Source: Bacillus_AB infantis_C (GTDB lineage Bacteria; Bacillota; Bacilli; Bacillales; Cytobacillaceae). From it: a stretch of 64,000 bases of DNA. Location of the stretch: assembly GCF_050107595.1 (NCBI RefSeq), contig NZ_JBNILH010000007.1:124001-188000 (forward strand), in the 5' to 3' direction. Of this stretch, positions 50,363-57,896 are shown piece by piece. The translations under genes and the position numbers were made by a program. Under the pieces are notes generated by a model, which ran no database searches, was not told the origin of the DNA, and saw only the letters and a program-made list of their open reading frames with translations. How positions within the stretch are numbered: the stretch's first letter is position 1; the number at the start of each line of letters is the position of its first letter.

Positions 50363-51184
50363 TCATAGTTCCTCTAGGCTTTCAATGGCCTGTTTTACAT
50401 TGGCAAAGGTTGGTACGGAGGTCAGATCGATACCTTCTGTAACAGCCTGCTGTGCAAGATCCGGCCGCACTCCTGAAGCAATTGTATTAACTCCTACGAG
50501 ACGGAGAACACTGCGGATATCAAATATATACTTTGCAATTTGCGCGTCTATATTTACAATGCCGGAAAAGTCCATGATCAGGCATTCTATCTGAAGGTTT
50601 TTAATTTCCGGGACTACTTTTTCCATAATCAGCTTGGCCCGGTCATAATCGATTGAGCCAATCAGCGGGAGAACGGCAATTCCATCTTGTATCGGAACAA
50701 CAGGTGCAGTCAGTTCATTGACCTCATCCCGTGCTTTTTCCAGAAGGAATTCTGAAAATCGTTCAAAAGCAAATACCGTTTCATTGATGCTGATATCAAG
50801 AATTAAATTGACCTTTTTTATCAGCAGTATTACTTCATCCATGCCTAACTCGAATTCTTTTCCTATCCTGGCCACTTTGTCAATAAAAACTTGCCTGGAA
50901 TCCGGATAGCGCATCACAATGTCCGAGATGCGGCCGCCGTTCTTCGCCTGCCGCTCTCCATTTTCCTTGCTCCAATCGAGCAAGCCGTCAGGCATCTTCT
51001 CAGTTTCAGACACAATGGACTCCCCAATAAACTTCATAAAAGATTCGTAAGTCTTTTTGGCATTCTTAATTTCTTCCTTCGGCACCTCAAAGTCAAACTC
51101 GTTAATGATGCTATCCACCAATTCATCTGCCAGAGATTGTGCATAGGTCTTGAAATATGAAGAAATTTTGTCAAATGGCTTCAT
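50363..51184 (-). CDS. RsbR-paralogue (stressosome STAS protein) without the regulatory threonines
   Basis: 273 residues from ATG 51184 (MKPFDKISSYFK), GGAGG at eight bases. The N-terminal half is the non-heme globin-like RsbR sensor fold; the C-terminal half (about 165-270) is a STAS domain with PIQDGIAVLPLIGSIDYDRA and ECLIMDFSGIVNIDAQIAKY. RsbRA is phosphorylated on Thr171 and Thr205. Here the equivalent places read NIDAQ (Ala214) and DLAQQAV (Gln246), so both threonines seem to be missing. It would join a stressosome but not be controlled by RsbT in the usual way. Opposite a SigB-type gene. Confidence 0.8.
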   Translation of the reverse strand: MKPFDKISSYFKTYAQSLADELVDSIINEFDFEVPKEEIKNAKKTYESFMKFIGESIVSETEKMPDGLLDWSKENGERQAKNGGRISDIVMRYPDSRQVFIDKVARIGKEFELGMDEVILLIKKVNLILDISINETVFAFERFSEFLLEKARDEVNELTAPVVPIQDGIAVLPLIGSIDYDRAKLIMEKVVPEIKNLQIECLIMDFSGIVNIDAQIAKYIFDIRSVLRLVGVNTIASGVRPDLAQQAVTEGIDLTSVPTFANVKQAIESLEEL

Positions 51185-51352
51185 GTGTCGATTCCTCCTA
51201 GTTACGATGTCTCTATTATATCGCATTATAAAGCATGGGACATCTTCCAAAGACAATTAGTTAAAGCAGCGTCTAATGAAATAGGTCCCAAAAAGCTTGT
51301 GCAGGCTATATATTTGATGAAAATTCATGTATTCCTTGAAAAGCTTTCCAAC

Positions 51353-51378
51353 GTTTCTTCCCGTGAAAACAAGGGAAT
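51353..51378 (+). promoter_or_regulatory. SigB promoter of the YflT-like gene
   Basis: GTTTCT (51353-51358), 14 bases, GGGAAT (51373-51378), fits the general-stress SigB consensus GTTTAA-N14-GGGTAT and lies about 40 bp before the start codon. Confidence 0.7.
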
Positions 51379-51418
51379 GATAGAAGTAATTCTATTAATC
51401 TACTGGAGGAGATTATTC

Positions 51419-51874
51419 ATGAATAATCAATTGATTGGCGGCTATGATACGATTGAGGATCTGACCGAAGCACTTTCTGCCGCAAAGGACAATGGCTATA
51501 ACAGCAGAAAACTGGTAATCGTTTCAAAGGACGGCTCCAATATTGAAGCACTTGCTGAAACATACGGGGCCATTGCCAAAATCATAGGCTCCCAGGAACT
51601 CGGAAACCAGCGCTTTCTGGATTCCGCTAAAGCATTATTTTTAGGTGCAGACCCAGGGACCAGCTCAGGTATCCACTCAAATGATGAATACGCGAGCTAT
51701 GGTGCAGCAGATGAGGATGCAGAAGAGTTTGCGCAAAAGGTATATGATGGGCAATATGTCCTTTTTGTAGATAACAACATCGAAGAAGATGAACTGCTTC
51801 GTCCATCCCATGAAGGGAACCAGCTCGGAGATACCCCGCGAGATGAACCTTCTGTCAGAAGGGAAGAATACTGA
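51419..51874 (+). CDS. YflT/GSP17M-like general stress protein
   Basis: 151 residues from ATG 51419 (MNNQLIGGYDTIED) with TGGAGG seven or eight bases upstream. The N-terminal domain (about 4-95) has the GSP17M fold text: IGGYDTIEDLTEALSAAKDN, LVIVSKDGSNIEALAET and a DNNIEEDELLRP-like end. The tail is acidic and rich in Glu/Asp/Arg. GSP17M proteins are made under SigB control in Bacillus. A SigB-type promoter upstream and the divergent RsbR-like gene make stress induction likely. The biochemical role is unknown. Confidence 0.82.
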   Translation: MNNQLIGGYDTIEDLTEALSAAKDNGYNSRKLVIVSKDGSNIEALAETYGAIAKIIGSQELGNQRFLDSAKALFLGADPGTSSGIHSNDEYASYGAADEDAEEFAQKVYDGQYVLFVDNNIEEDELLRPSHEGNQLGDTPRDEPSVRREEY

Positions 51875-51876
51875 TG

Positions 51877-51903
51877 GAAATCCCGGCTGTATGCCGGGAT
51901 TTC
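51877..51903 (+). terminator. Terminator of the YflT-like gene
   Basis: GAAATCCCGGC/GCCGGGATTTC perfect 11-bp stem, then a run of seven T. Confidence 0.88.
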
Positions 51904-51975
51904 ATTTTTTTATAAACCCTGCACGATCCCCTTAAGTCAGAGTAAAATAATTTCTCTTACCCGGCTCCAAAGAAA

Positions 51976-52000
51976 AAAGCCCCCCTTTTCCGGAGGGAGC
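51976..52000 (-). terminator. Terminator of the SigH-like gene
   Basis: Minus-strand hairpin with AGCTCCC/GGGGGCT-type arms followed by six T. Confidence 0.6.
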
Positions 52001-52010
52001 TCCCCGTTTC

Positions 52011-52661
52011 TTAAATCACCAGCTCACGTCTTTCAAGATAGCGGTCAAGCTTTCGTTTGACGCGCTGGAGGGCGTTGTCAATGGATTTGACGTGAGTATC
52101 CAGTTCCTCGGAGATTTCAATATAAGAGTGGCCGGCAACGTATAGATCAAGCACCTTCCGTTCCAGGTCGCTCAGCTTCTCAGCTATTTTCTCTTCAATG
52201 TCTGCTGTGTTCTCCTGGGTCACAATCAGAATGGCCGGATCTGTGACCATGGTGCCCGGAAGGATATCCATGAGTGTGTGCTTGGATTCATCTTCATATA
52301 TCGGCTTGTCCAGTGAGATATAGGAATTAAGCGGCATTTGCTTCTGCCGGGTCGCCGTTTTCACAGCGGTGATGATCTGCCTTGTAATGCACAGCTCAGC
52401 AAACACTTTGAATGAGGCAAGCTTGTCCTCCTTAAAATCACGGATTGCTTTGTAGAGCCCGATCATCCCTTCCTGAAAAAGATCATCTTTATCTCCGCCG
52501 ATCAGAAAGAATTTGCTCGCTTTCGCCCTGACAAAGTGCCTGTATTTTTTCATAAGATACTCAGATGCCATACCATCCCCATTTTGAAAAAGGACAACCA
52601 GTGTTTCGTCTTCATAATTTGAATAGTCTTCTATCAGTTTTACTGCGATGCTTGCACTCAC
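52011..52661 (-). CDS. SigH-type RNA polymerase sigma factor paralogue
   Basis: 216 residues, GTG 52661 with GGAGGG six bases upstream. From recall it matches B. subtilis SigH over most of its length: YRHFVRAKASKFFLIGGDKD, DDLFQEGMIGLYKAIRDFKE, ELCITRQIITAVKTATRQKQ, LSDLERKVLDLYVAGHSYIE and HVKSIDNALQRVKRKLDRYL. SigH controls entry into sporulation and competence. The normal sigH gene sits between rae1/yacP and the rpmG-secE-nusG genes, but here the gene stands alone next to stress and metabolic genes, so it is probably a second SigH-like factor. The organism may carry the standard one elsewhere, which this window cannot show. Confidence 0.85.
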   Translation of the reverse strand: MSASIAVKLIEDYSNYEDETLVVLFQNGDGMASEYLMKKYRHFVRAKASKFFLIGGDKDDLFQEGMIGLYKAIRDFKEDKLASFKVFAELCITRQIITAVKTATRQKQMPLNSYISLDKPIYEDESKHTLMDILPGTMVTDPAILIVTQENTADIEEKIAEKLSDLERKVLDLYVAGHSYIEISEELDTHVKSIDNALQRVKRKLDRYLERRELVI

Positions 52662-52911
52662 TCATATCCCTCCATCTATCATTCTGAGTCTGAAGTTTGA
52701 CTGACAATACCATTATTATTTTTTCTAAAAAGTCCGTCTATTAACTTATTTCTATCTTAAACCATTTTCCGCCTAAAAGATATGAACAAATAGCGAGCTT
52801 TCTTTACAAACTATGACACTCAGTGGCGCACCGGCAGAAGAATGGGCGTCTATTGCTGAGGATTTAAGCTGGCCGCATGGGATGGTGTCGAAAATTTTTG
52901 TGTATACAGCA

Positions 52912-53775
52912 CTAAATGTGTATCACCATCTTTTCTTGCAGTTTCGCCGCACCGCCAATTTCCATTCTTTCAATTTCCCCGGAATCTGCAGCTGATAGAT
53001 TTGCCTTTATAATAGAAGGCAGCCCCATAGATTCGCCCTGGTGAAAAAAATGCGGTCCTGCCGCTATTCTTTGATGATGATAAAGATATGCGCATAGAGC
53101 GCCGCTGGCCGTACCTGTCGCGCTTTCCTCCGGAATGCCGGCGGCAGGTGCAAGATTCCGGCAGACGGCCGCAGGTCCGCCTTTTTCATTGACTGCAAAC
53201 AGATGATACCCTATTGCATGATATTTTCTGCTGATCTCAGCCACCCGCCTGGAATCCGGCTGAATACATTCCAGGACATCACGGGAACGGATCGGGACGA
53301 TGATGTCCGGCAGGCCGGCACAAACAATCTGGACCGGCAGGCTTTCATCAAGATCATCCAGGCTGATTCCCAAAGAAGCTGCAGCCTCTTCTGCAGGAAG
53401 AGTTTCCCCCATTTCCGGAAGGGGCTGTTCAAGAAAAATCTCTCCTGTCTCACTCGTCCTGGCTTTAAGAAGGCCAGCATGACATTCAAATGTGTGCTTT
53501 CCGGGCAGTATCCTGCCTTCCCTAACAAGCAGGTGGAATGAGGCGACAGTAGCATGTCCGCAAAGGTCGACTTCGTTCTCCGGCGTAAAATATCTCAACG
53601 ATACATCACCTGCTATTGAACGGCTGATAAATGCGGTTTCGGGGAATCCCGCCATTGAGGCGACTTTCTGCATATCCCCGGTGCTCAGGCCATCTGCGTC
53701 AAGAACTACTCCTGCCGGGTTCCCTCCCTTATTGTCCCTGCAGAATGCATATACTATATAGACGTTCACTTTCAT
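52912..53775 (-). CDS. PhzF-family isomerase
   Basis: 287 residues in two similar halves. Marks: VYIVYAFCRDNKGGNPAGVV, ASMAGFPETAFISRS with the catalytic Glu, LRYFTPENEVDLCGHATVAS and EESATGTASGALCAYLYHHQ. PhzF enzymes isomerise a trans-2,3-dihydro-3-hydroxyanthranilate or related acids; most genomic members have unknown substrates. No phenazine genes are nearby. Start ATG 53775, stand-alone with a terminator upstream. Confidence 0.85.
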   Translation of the reverse strand: MKVNVYIVYAFCRDNKGGNPAGVVLDADGLSTGDMQKVASMAGFPETAFISRSIAGDVSLRYFTPENEVDLCGHATVASFHLLVREGRILPGKHTFECHAGLLKARTSETGEIFLEQPLPEMGETLPAEEAAASLGISLDDLDESLPVQIVCAGLPDIIVPIRSRDVLECIQPDSRRVAEISRKYHAIGYHLFAVNEKGGPAAVCRNLAPAAGIPEESATGTASGALCAYLYHHQRIAAGPHFFHQGESMGLPSIIKANLSAADSGEIERMEIGGAAKLQEKMVIHI

Positions 53776-53804
53776 ATAAAAGTTTCCTTCCTTTCCATCA
53801 TAAA

Positions 53805-53830
53805 GGCCGCTTCCCGTGAAGAAAGCGGCC
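53805..53830 (-). terminator. Terminator of the M3 peptidase gene
   Basis: GGCCGCTT/AAGCGGCC 8-bp stem with a 10-base loop, and T/A runs on both sides. Confidence 0.7.
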
Positions 53831-53839
53831 GTTCTCCTT

Positions 53840-55429
53840 TTATGCCTGCTGCAGATCCCCTACGAATTGGTCAATGAAATGCTGCGGGTTGAGTTTTTCT
53901 CCGGTTGCTTTTTCTATCTTTTCATTCCAGTGGAGGGACGCTCCCGGCTTGAAAAATTCTTCAAGCAGGTAGCTTCCGGCTTTATGAGAAAGAATTTCAC
54001 ACTTCAGATTTTTCTTTATATGCTGTTCCAGCTGTGAAGTTGTAAGTTCCCCCAAAAGATAATTTTGATAGTATACAGGCACAAGGGTAAAGTGGATCTT
54101 AGCTGCCCAGTGCGGGGTATCCTGATTTTCCGGCGGATTCAGGAATTGGACTTCTTTGACAATTTTCCACCACAAGCGGTTCAGATCCTGGTCAGGATTT
54201 TCATACAGTTCTTTTTCAAACAGCGAAAAAGTAATGAACCAGCGGGCTGAAATGAGCATTTGCCTTCTGAGCGCCAATTTCAGCTCCCCAGCCAGTTCTT
54301 CCAATTCCTTCTCATTCATGCCGAGGAATTTTCCCAGCCACTCCGGATTACGGCCCAACCGTCCGTACAGCATCGCGATCGCTTCAGTCGTCAACGTATG
54401 CGCCGGGGCTCTGAGAAGAAAAGGGAGATCACGGTCAATATATTTGAAATATACGGCATGCCCGAACTCATGCAGCATGGTGGTTGACCAGTAGTCGCTG
54501 CTGCTGTTGTTGCACAGGACCCTTACGTCCCCTTCCCTGTCGATGTCTGTACAGAATGCATGCTGATTTTTCTTTTCCCGCGGATATAAATCGCTGTTTT
54601 CCAGCATTTCCCCAATATCCATTCCCATTGAAGCAAATGTGGAAGCTGTCAGCTCCTCCAGATCTTTTCCTTCATAGTAAGAATCCAAGTTCAGTGCTTT
54701 AGAAGGAGGCGCTTCCTGAAAAAAAGGGTCCGCATAATGCCAAGGCCTGATCTCTTCTATTGATATGGAAAGGCGTTCGGCAATTTCCTCATCCATTTCC
54801 AGCTTCAACTGGCGGAATGGCTCATCCGAGATTTCCTTCAGCTCATCGAAGATAGCAAAAATAACGTCCCTGTCCAGCTCCTGCAGCTCAAAACTCATTT
54901 CATGAAAATTCCTGTAGCCAAGCTTCACAGCAGTTTTGTTCCTTAATTTTACAAGGTCAAGGAGCTTTTTTTCGACTTTGCTGCCAATTGTTTTGCTAGC
55001 ATGCCATGCCTGCTCACGCAGCTCGTTGTCCTTGCTGTCGGTAAGGATTTTCCTGATTTCATTTTCCGAAACTTCCTTTCCATCCAGAACGGCTCTGTAT
55101 GTATTGAATACGCCTATCAGCTCAGAGCTTCTTTCAGAGAGCTCCTTAAGTACGCCCGCGTCCAGCTGATTTTTTACCATACTGTTCTTCAGCAGCTGCA
55201 GCTGCCTTTGTTCGAGCGGATCCAGTTCCCCGCTTCCGAGCAATTCCGCGGCCTTTTGGAATCTTTCAGAATCTGATAAGTAGAGGCTGACCTCCGTCTG
55301 TGCCTCAGCTGTTTTCCTGTTCCACTCATTTTCTCCAGTTACAGAAGCTTTCCATGAAGCTTCAGCGCGCTTTTTCTGGAGCTTTTGCAAGGCTTCATTT
55401 TGCTTCTGTAAAAACTGTTCTGCTGTCAT
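53840..55429 (-). CDS. M3-family zinc oligopeptidase
   Basis: 529 residues from ATG 55429 (MTAEQFLQKQNEAL), GGAGG at seven bases. The zinc motif is TMLHEFGHAVYFKYI (His320, Glu321, His324) with the third ligand Glu in TTEAIAMLYGRLG. RPWHYADPFFQEAPPS and YWSTTMLHEFGH are typical of M3/M2-like bacterial oligopeptidases. N-terminal half is a long coiled-coil-rich helical region. It cleaves small peptides inside the cell. Slightly shorter than PepF. Confidence 0.88.
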   Translation of the reverse strand: MTAEQFLQKQNEALQKLQKKRAEASWKASVTGENEWNRKTAEAQTEVSLYLSDSERFQKAAELLGSGELDPLEQRQLQLLKNSMVKNQLDAGVLKELSERSSELIGVFNTYRAVLDGKEVSENEIRKILTDSKDNELREQAWHASKTIGSKVEKKLLDLVKLRNKTAVKLGYRNFHEMSFELQELDRDVIFAIFDELKEISDEPFRQLKLEMDEEIAERLSISIEEIRPWHYADPFFQEAPPSKALNLDSYYEGKDLEELTASTFASMGMDIGEMLENSDLYPREKKNQHAFCTDIDREGDVRVLCNNSSSDYWSTTMLHEFGHAVYFKYIDRDLPFLLRAPAHTLTTEAIAMLYGRLGRNPEWLGKFLGMNEKELEELAGELKLALRRQMLISARWFITFSLFEKELYENPDQDLNRLWWKIVKEVQFLNPPENQDTPHWAAKIHFTLVPVYYQNYLLGELTTSQLEQHIKKNLKCEILSHKAGSYLLEEFFKPGASLHWNEKIEKATGEKLNPQHFIDQFVGDLQQA

Positions 55430-55525
55430 GCTTTTTCCTCCTCTGGTTTTCGGACTTATTATATATTCTTGGCATGACAGCAAAAACCCTGTTTTTCTAC
55501 ACGAAAATTTCGTATACCGAAATTT

Positions 55526-56182
55526 TTATTTGCTAAAAGCATTGACTGCTGCAAGCATGATAAAGGAAATGCCAATCATAACTGCCGTCCAGAGCCAGGC
55601 CAGCTCCATATTCCCCGAGTCAATAGCAAAATAAATGGCCGTCGGAATCGTTTGTGTTTTGCCGGGAATATTGCCGGCAAACATGAGTGTTGCCCCAAAC
55701 TCCCCGAGTGCTCTGGCAAAGCTGAGTATGGCCCCGGCAGCCAGTGCTTTGGCCGAAAGCGGTAGTGCTATGTAGAGAAAAACCTTCACCTCTGAAGCTC
55801 CATCAACTCTTGAAGCATCTTCTATCTCCTTCTCGATCGTTTCAAAGCCCGTCTTTGCCGACTGGTACATCAGAGGAAAGGCAACAACACTGGACGCGAT
55901 AACGGCTGCCAGCCATGTAAATATAACCGGCTGCCCAATAAAGATTTCTATTGCTCTCCCAAAGAATGACTGCTTTCCAAACACGATGATCAGCAGGAAT
56001 CCGACCACCGATGGCGGAAGTACGAGAGGCAGGAGGAGGAGGGTTTCAATAAGCGGCTTTCCTTTGAATTTTTTTAATGCGAGCACTCTTGCCAAAAGAA
56101 TGCCAGCAGCAAAAACAATAGCCAATGAGATGGCAGCCACAGAAATCGACAGCCGGACGGGCGACCAGAAATCTTCAGTCAT
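55526..56182 (-). CDS. modB: Molybdate ABC transporter permease ModB, unpartnered
   Basis: 218 residues, five to six helices. Family marks: LSISVAAISLAIVFAAGILL, LLPLVLPPSVVGFLLIIVFG, PLMYQSAKTGFETIEKEIED-like cytoplasmic EAA loop (ASRVDGASEVKVFLYIALPL), and ARALGEFGATLMFAGNIPGK, which is a ModB signature. It moves molybdate through the membrane. In B. subtilis modB follows modA, but here neither modA nor modC is adjacent; the neighbours are a peptidase and a nitroreductase. Partners must be elsewhere or it has a different use. Confidence 0.88.
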   Translation of the reverse strand: MTEDFWSPVRLSISVAAISLAIVFAAGILLARVLALKKFKGKPLIETLLLLPLVLPPSVVGFLLIIVFGKQSFFGRAIEIFIGQPVIFTWLAAVIASSVVAFPLMYQSAKTGFETIEKEIEDASRVDGASEVKVFLYIALPLSAKALAAGAILSFARALGEFGATLMFAGNIPGKTQTIPTAIYFAIDSGNMELAWLWTAVMIGISFIMLAAVNAFSK

Positions 56183-56340
56183 CCTGCCCTTCTCCGGCTA
56201 TATCCAACTAGTATCATTATTTTAATGCCCCCTGTATTTTCTGCTAGATTCATTATAGCCGAAAAATGAAGGCGATAAAGGGATTTTGCTTCCTGTCACG
56301 AAGATTGACAGGTATTATTTCTGCAAATGACAAAATAAAA

Positions 56341-56365
56341 AAGGACAGGCAACCGCACTGTCCTT
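56341..56365 (-). terminator. Terminator of the nitroreductase gene
   Basis: AAGGACAG/CTGTCCTT 8-bp stem, A run upstream. Confidence 0.75.
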
Positions 56366-56375
56366 CAAACCATAA

Positions 56376-56861
56376 TTATGGAAGCTTTTTAATCTTATCT
56401 TCAATGCTGATGCGCTCTTTGATAGCCGGGATTTCTTCAGGGTAGCCAAAAGCGATGATGCCGACTACTTCGCTCCCTTCCTCAACTCCGAGCACTTCCC
56501 TCGCAGCCTTTGAAGCACCAAGAGAACACCAGAAGGTCCCTACTCCCTCATCCCATGCCTGCAGCATGAAATTCTGGATAAAGCATGCCACGGCTGCTGA
56601 ATTTTCAACTGTCTCCAGTTCTGTTTTTCCATGCTTGACAGTGACGGCCATCACTTCCGGCGCTCCGCCAAAATCTGTTTTATGCTTCAGCTTTCCGCGT
56701 GTCTCCGGGCCGGCAAAAATAATATCCCAAGGCTCGGTCATTTTATGGTTGGGAGCAAGGCTGGCTGCTTGTAGCCACTTCATGAACAGCGCCTCATCCA
56801 CTGGATCTGCTTTAAACTTTTTAATTGTTCTTCGTGTTGTAACCAATTGTTCAATATTCAT
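56376..56861 (-). CDS. Nitroreductase-family flavoenzyme
   Basis: 161 residues from ATG 56861 (MNIEQLVTTRRTIKKF), GAGGTG nine bases upstream. FMN-binding text: TRRTIKKFKADPVDEAL, ASLAPNHKMTEPWDI, SAAVACFIQNFMLQAWDEG and VGIIAFGYPEE, matching the small NfnB/YdjA-like group. It reduces nitro or quinone compounds with NAD(P)H. The frame beginning 42 bases upstream lacks a site. Confidence 0.85.
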   Translation of the reverse strand: MNIEQLVTTRRTIKKFKADPVDEALFMKWLQAASLAPNHKMTEPWDIIFAGPETRGKLKHKTDFGGAPEVMAVTVKHGKTELETVENSAAVACFIQNFMLQAWDEGVGTFWCSLGASKAAREVLGVEEGSEVVGIIAFGYPEEIPAIKERISIEDKIKKLP

Positions 56862-56940
56862 TACAGCAAGCACCTCATCAATAATGATAATCATTTTCGT
56901 CAAGCTTATTATAGCAAATAATTCCTCTGATTTGAACCAT

Positions 56941-56982
56941 AAAGCAAAAGCCCCGTACTTTTAGCAGCAGGGCTTTTGCTTT
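56941..56982 (-). terminator. Terminator of the GerP-like gene at 57056
   Basis: AAAGCAAAAGCCC/GGGCTTTTGCTTT perfect 13-bp stem; possible function on both strands. Confidence 0.8.
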
Positions 56983-57055
56983 CGGAGGTATATACATTAA
57001 AGGTATGCGGCAATTGTGAAGGTTATTCTAAATTTCAGCTGAACTATACGGATAG

Positions 57056-57283
57056 CTAGATGTTGTTTTTCACGCTCGTGTTATCTTCCTGCTCCCCATC
57101 CCATACTGCACCTGCCGGCATGGCCGTAAAAACTTTGTCAGCGGACTGCTGGCCAAATCCCTGGTTTTTCTTTCCGTTCACCGCTTTATTAACCATGATA
57201 TTCTGGCCAAAAATTATGCCAGTTCCATGATCAGCACTTCTTATTGATGTCTTGCCTATGGTTATGCGCGTAGGATAGTACAT
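57056..57283 (-). CDS. GerPA/GerPF-like spore protein
   Basis: 75 residues, AAAGGGGG six bases before ATG 57283. It has the family line TSIRSADHGTGIIFGQN, then NGKKNQGFGQQSADKVF and an acidic tail with TSVKNNI. Trp at the family position is Lys/Ala. This is the first gene on the minus side of the divergent pair; the -10-like palindrome CATAAATTATG at 57318-57328 lies in between, readable on both strands. Probable spore coat protein, by analogy. Confidence 0.58.
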   Translation of the reverse strand: MYYPTRITIGKTSIRSADHGTGIIFGQNIMVNKAVNGKKNQGFGQQSADKVFTAMPAGAVWDGEQEDNTSVKNNI

Positions 57284-57317
57284 GCTTTTCCCCCTTTTCC
57301 TCTCACTGCCCGTTTAT

Positions 57318-57328
57318 CATAAATTATG
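57318..57328. promoter_or_regulatory. Shared palindromic SigK-like -10 between divergent GerP-like genes
   Basis: CATAAATTATG is a palindrome; read on either strand it gives CATAnnnTA (CATAAATTA plus, CATAATTTA minus), the SigK -10 consensus. Clear -35 AC elements are not evident, so the call rests on the -10 alone. Confidence 0.4.
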
Positions 57329-57371
57329 CAGTGCTGAATATACTTAGAAGCAAACAAAGGGGGAGATATAA

Positions 57372-57623
57372 TTGCCGGCTCCTGCGCCATTTATCAATAT
57401 CAACATCTGCGCAATCAAAATCAATTCTTTTGAGAATGCTTCCGCAGTCAACATCGGCCAAAATCTGCTTGCCGAGTGGCATAATTCGGATAAAAAGAAT
57501 CAGGGCTACGGACAGAACTTCGGGGATGCAAGCGGATTTATCGGCACAAAGGGAATGGTTGATGACCGTGATCAGCTTGACTCCAATTCTACCTTTGATT
57601 CAGCGAGAATTCCAAATTTGTAG
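57372..57623 (+). CDS. GerPA/GerPF-like spore protein
   Basis: 83 residues from TTG 57372, GGGGGAG six bases upstream. INICAIKINSFENASAVNIG is followed by QNLLAEWHNSDKKNQGYGQN and DDRDQLDSNS. It is the clearest right-cluster member. Followed four bases later by the next gene, probably in one operon. The overlapping frame at 57331 has no site and is not used. Confidence 0.6.
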   Translation: MPAPAPFININICAIKINSFENASAVNIGQNLLAEWHNSDKKNQGYGQNFGDASGFIGTKGMVDDRDQLDSNSTFDSARIPNL

Positions 57624-57635
57624 GGAGTGATATTC

Positions 57636-57869
57636 GTGATATTTGCCCCCATGGTGGTAAATCTTCTTGCCTTAAAGGTCAATGTGCTTGACCATGCTTC
57701 TATCGTTAATATGGGGCCGAACCAATTTATCGACCAGTTTATCTCGTATAAGAGAAATCAGGGATATGGTGAACAAAACGGCGATGTCTCACCTGTGAAT
57801 ATCCCAATATCCTGGATTGCCGATCCTGACCTCAATGATTCCAACTCAGTGAAAAACAGTGTGATATAG
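57636..57869 (+). CDS. GerPA/GerPF-like spore protein
   Basis: 77 residues; the GTG at 57636 has GGGAGTG eight bases upstream, so the ATA/GTG at 57627 is less likely. LLALKVNVLDHASIVNMGPN, then YKRNQGYGEQNGDVSP and IADPDLNDSNSVKNSVI. The D-P-D-L-N-D-S-N-S-V-K-N-S tail is shared with the neighbouring members. Second gene of the plus-strand pair, with a strong terminator after it. Confidence 0.6.
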   Translation: MIFAPMVVNLLALKVNVLDHASIVNMGPNQFIDQFISYKRNQGYGEQNGDVSPVNIPISWIADPDLNDSNSVKNSVI

Positions 57870-57896
57870 AAACAGCCCGCAGGAGCGGGCTGTTTC
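57869..57896. terminator. Bidirectional terminator
   Basis: GAAACAGCCCGC/GCGGGCTGTTTC perfect 12-bp stem around AGGA, between convergent genes. Confidence 0.9.

Noticed and set aside
52813..52995. Small ORF upstream of the PhzF 3' end
   Set aside because: Shares its second half with the antisense of PhzF, has no ribosome site and no recognisable domain; at most a remnant.
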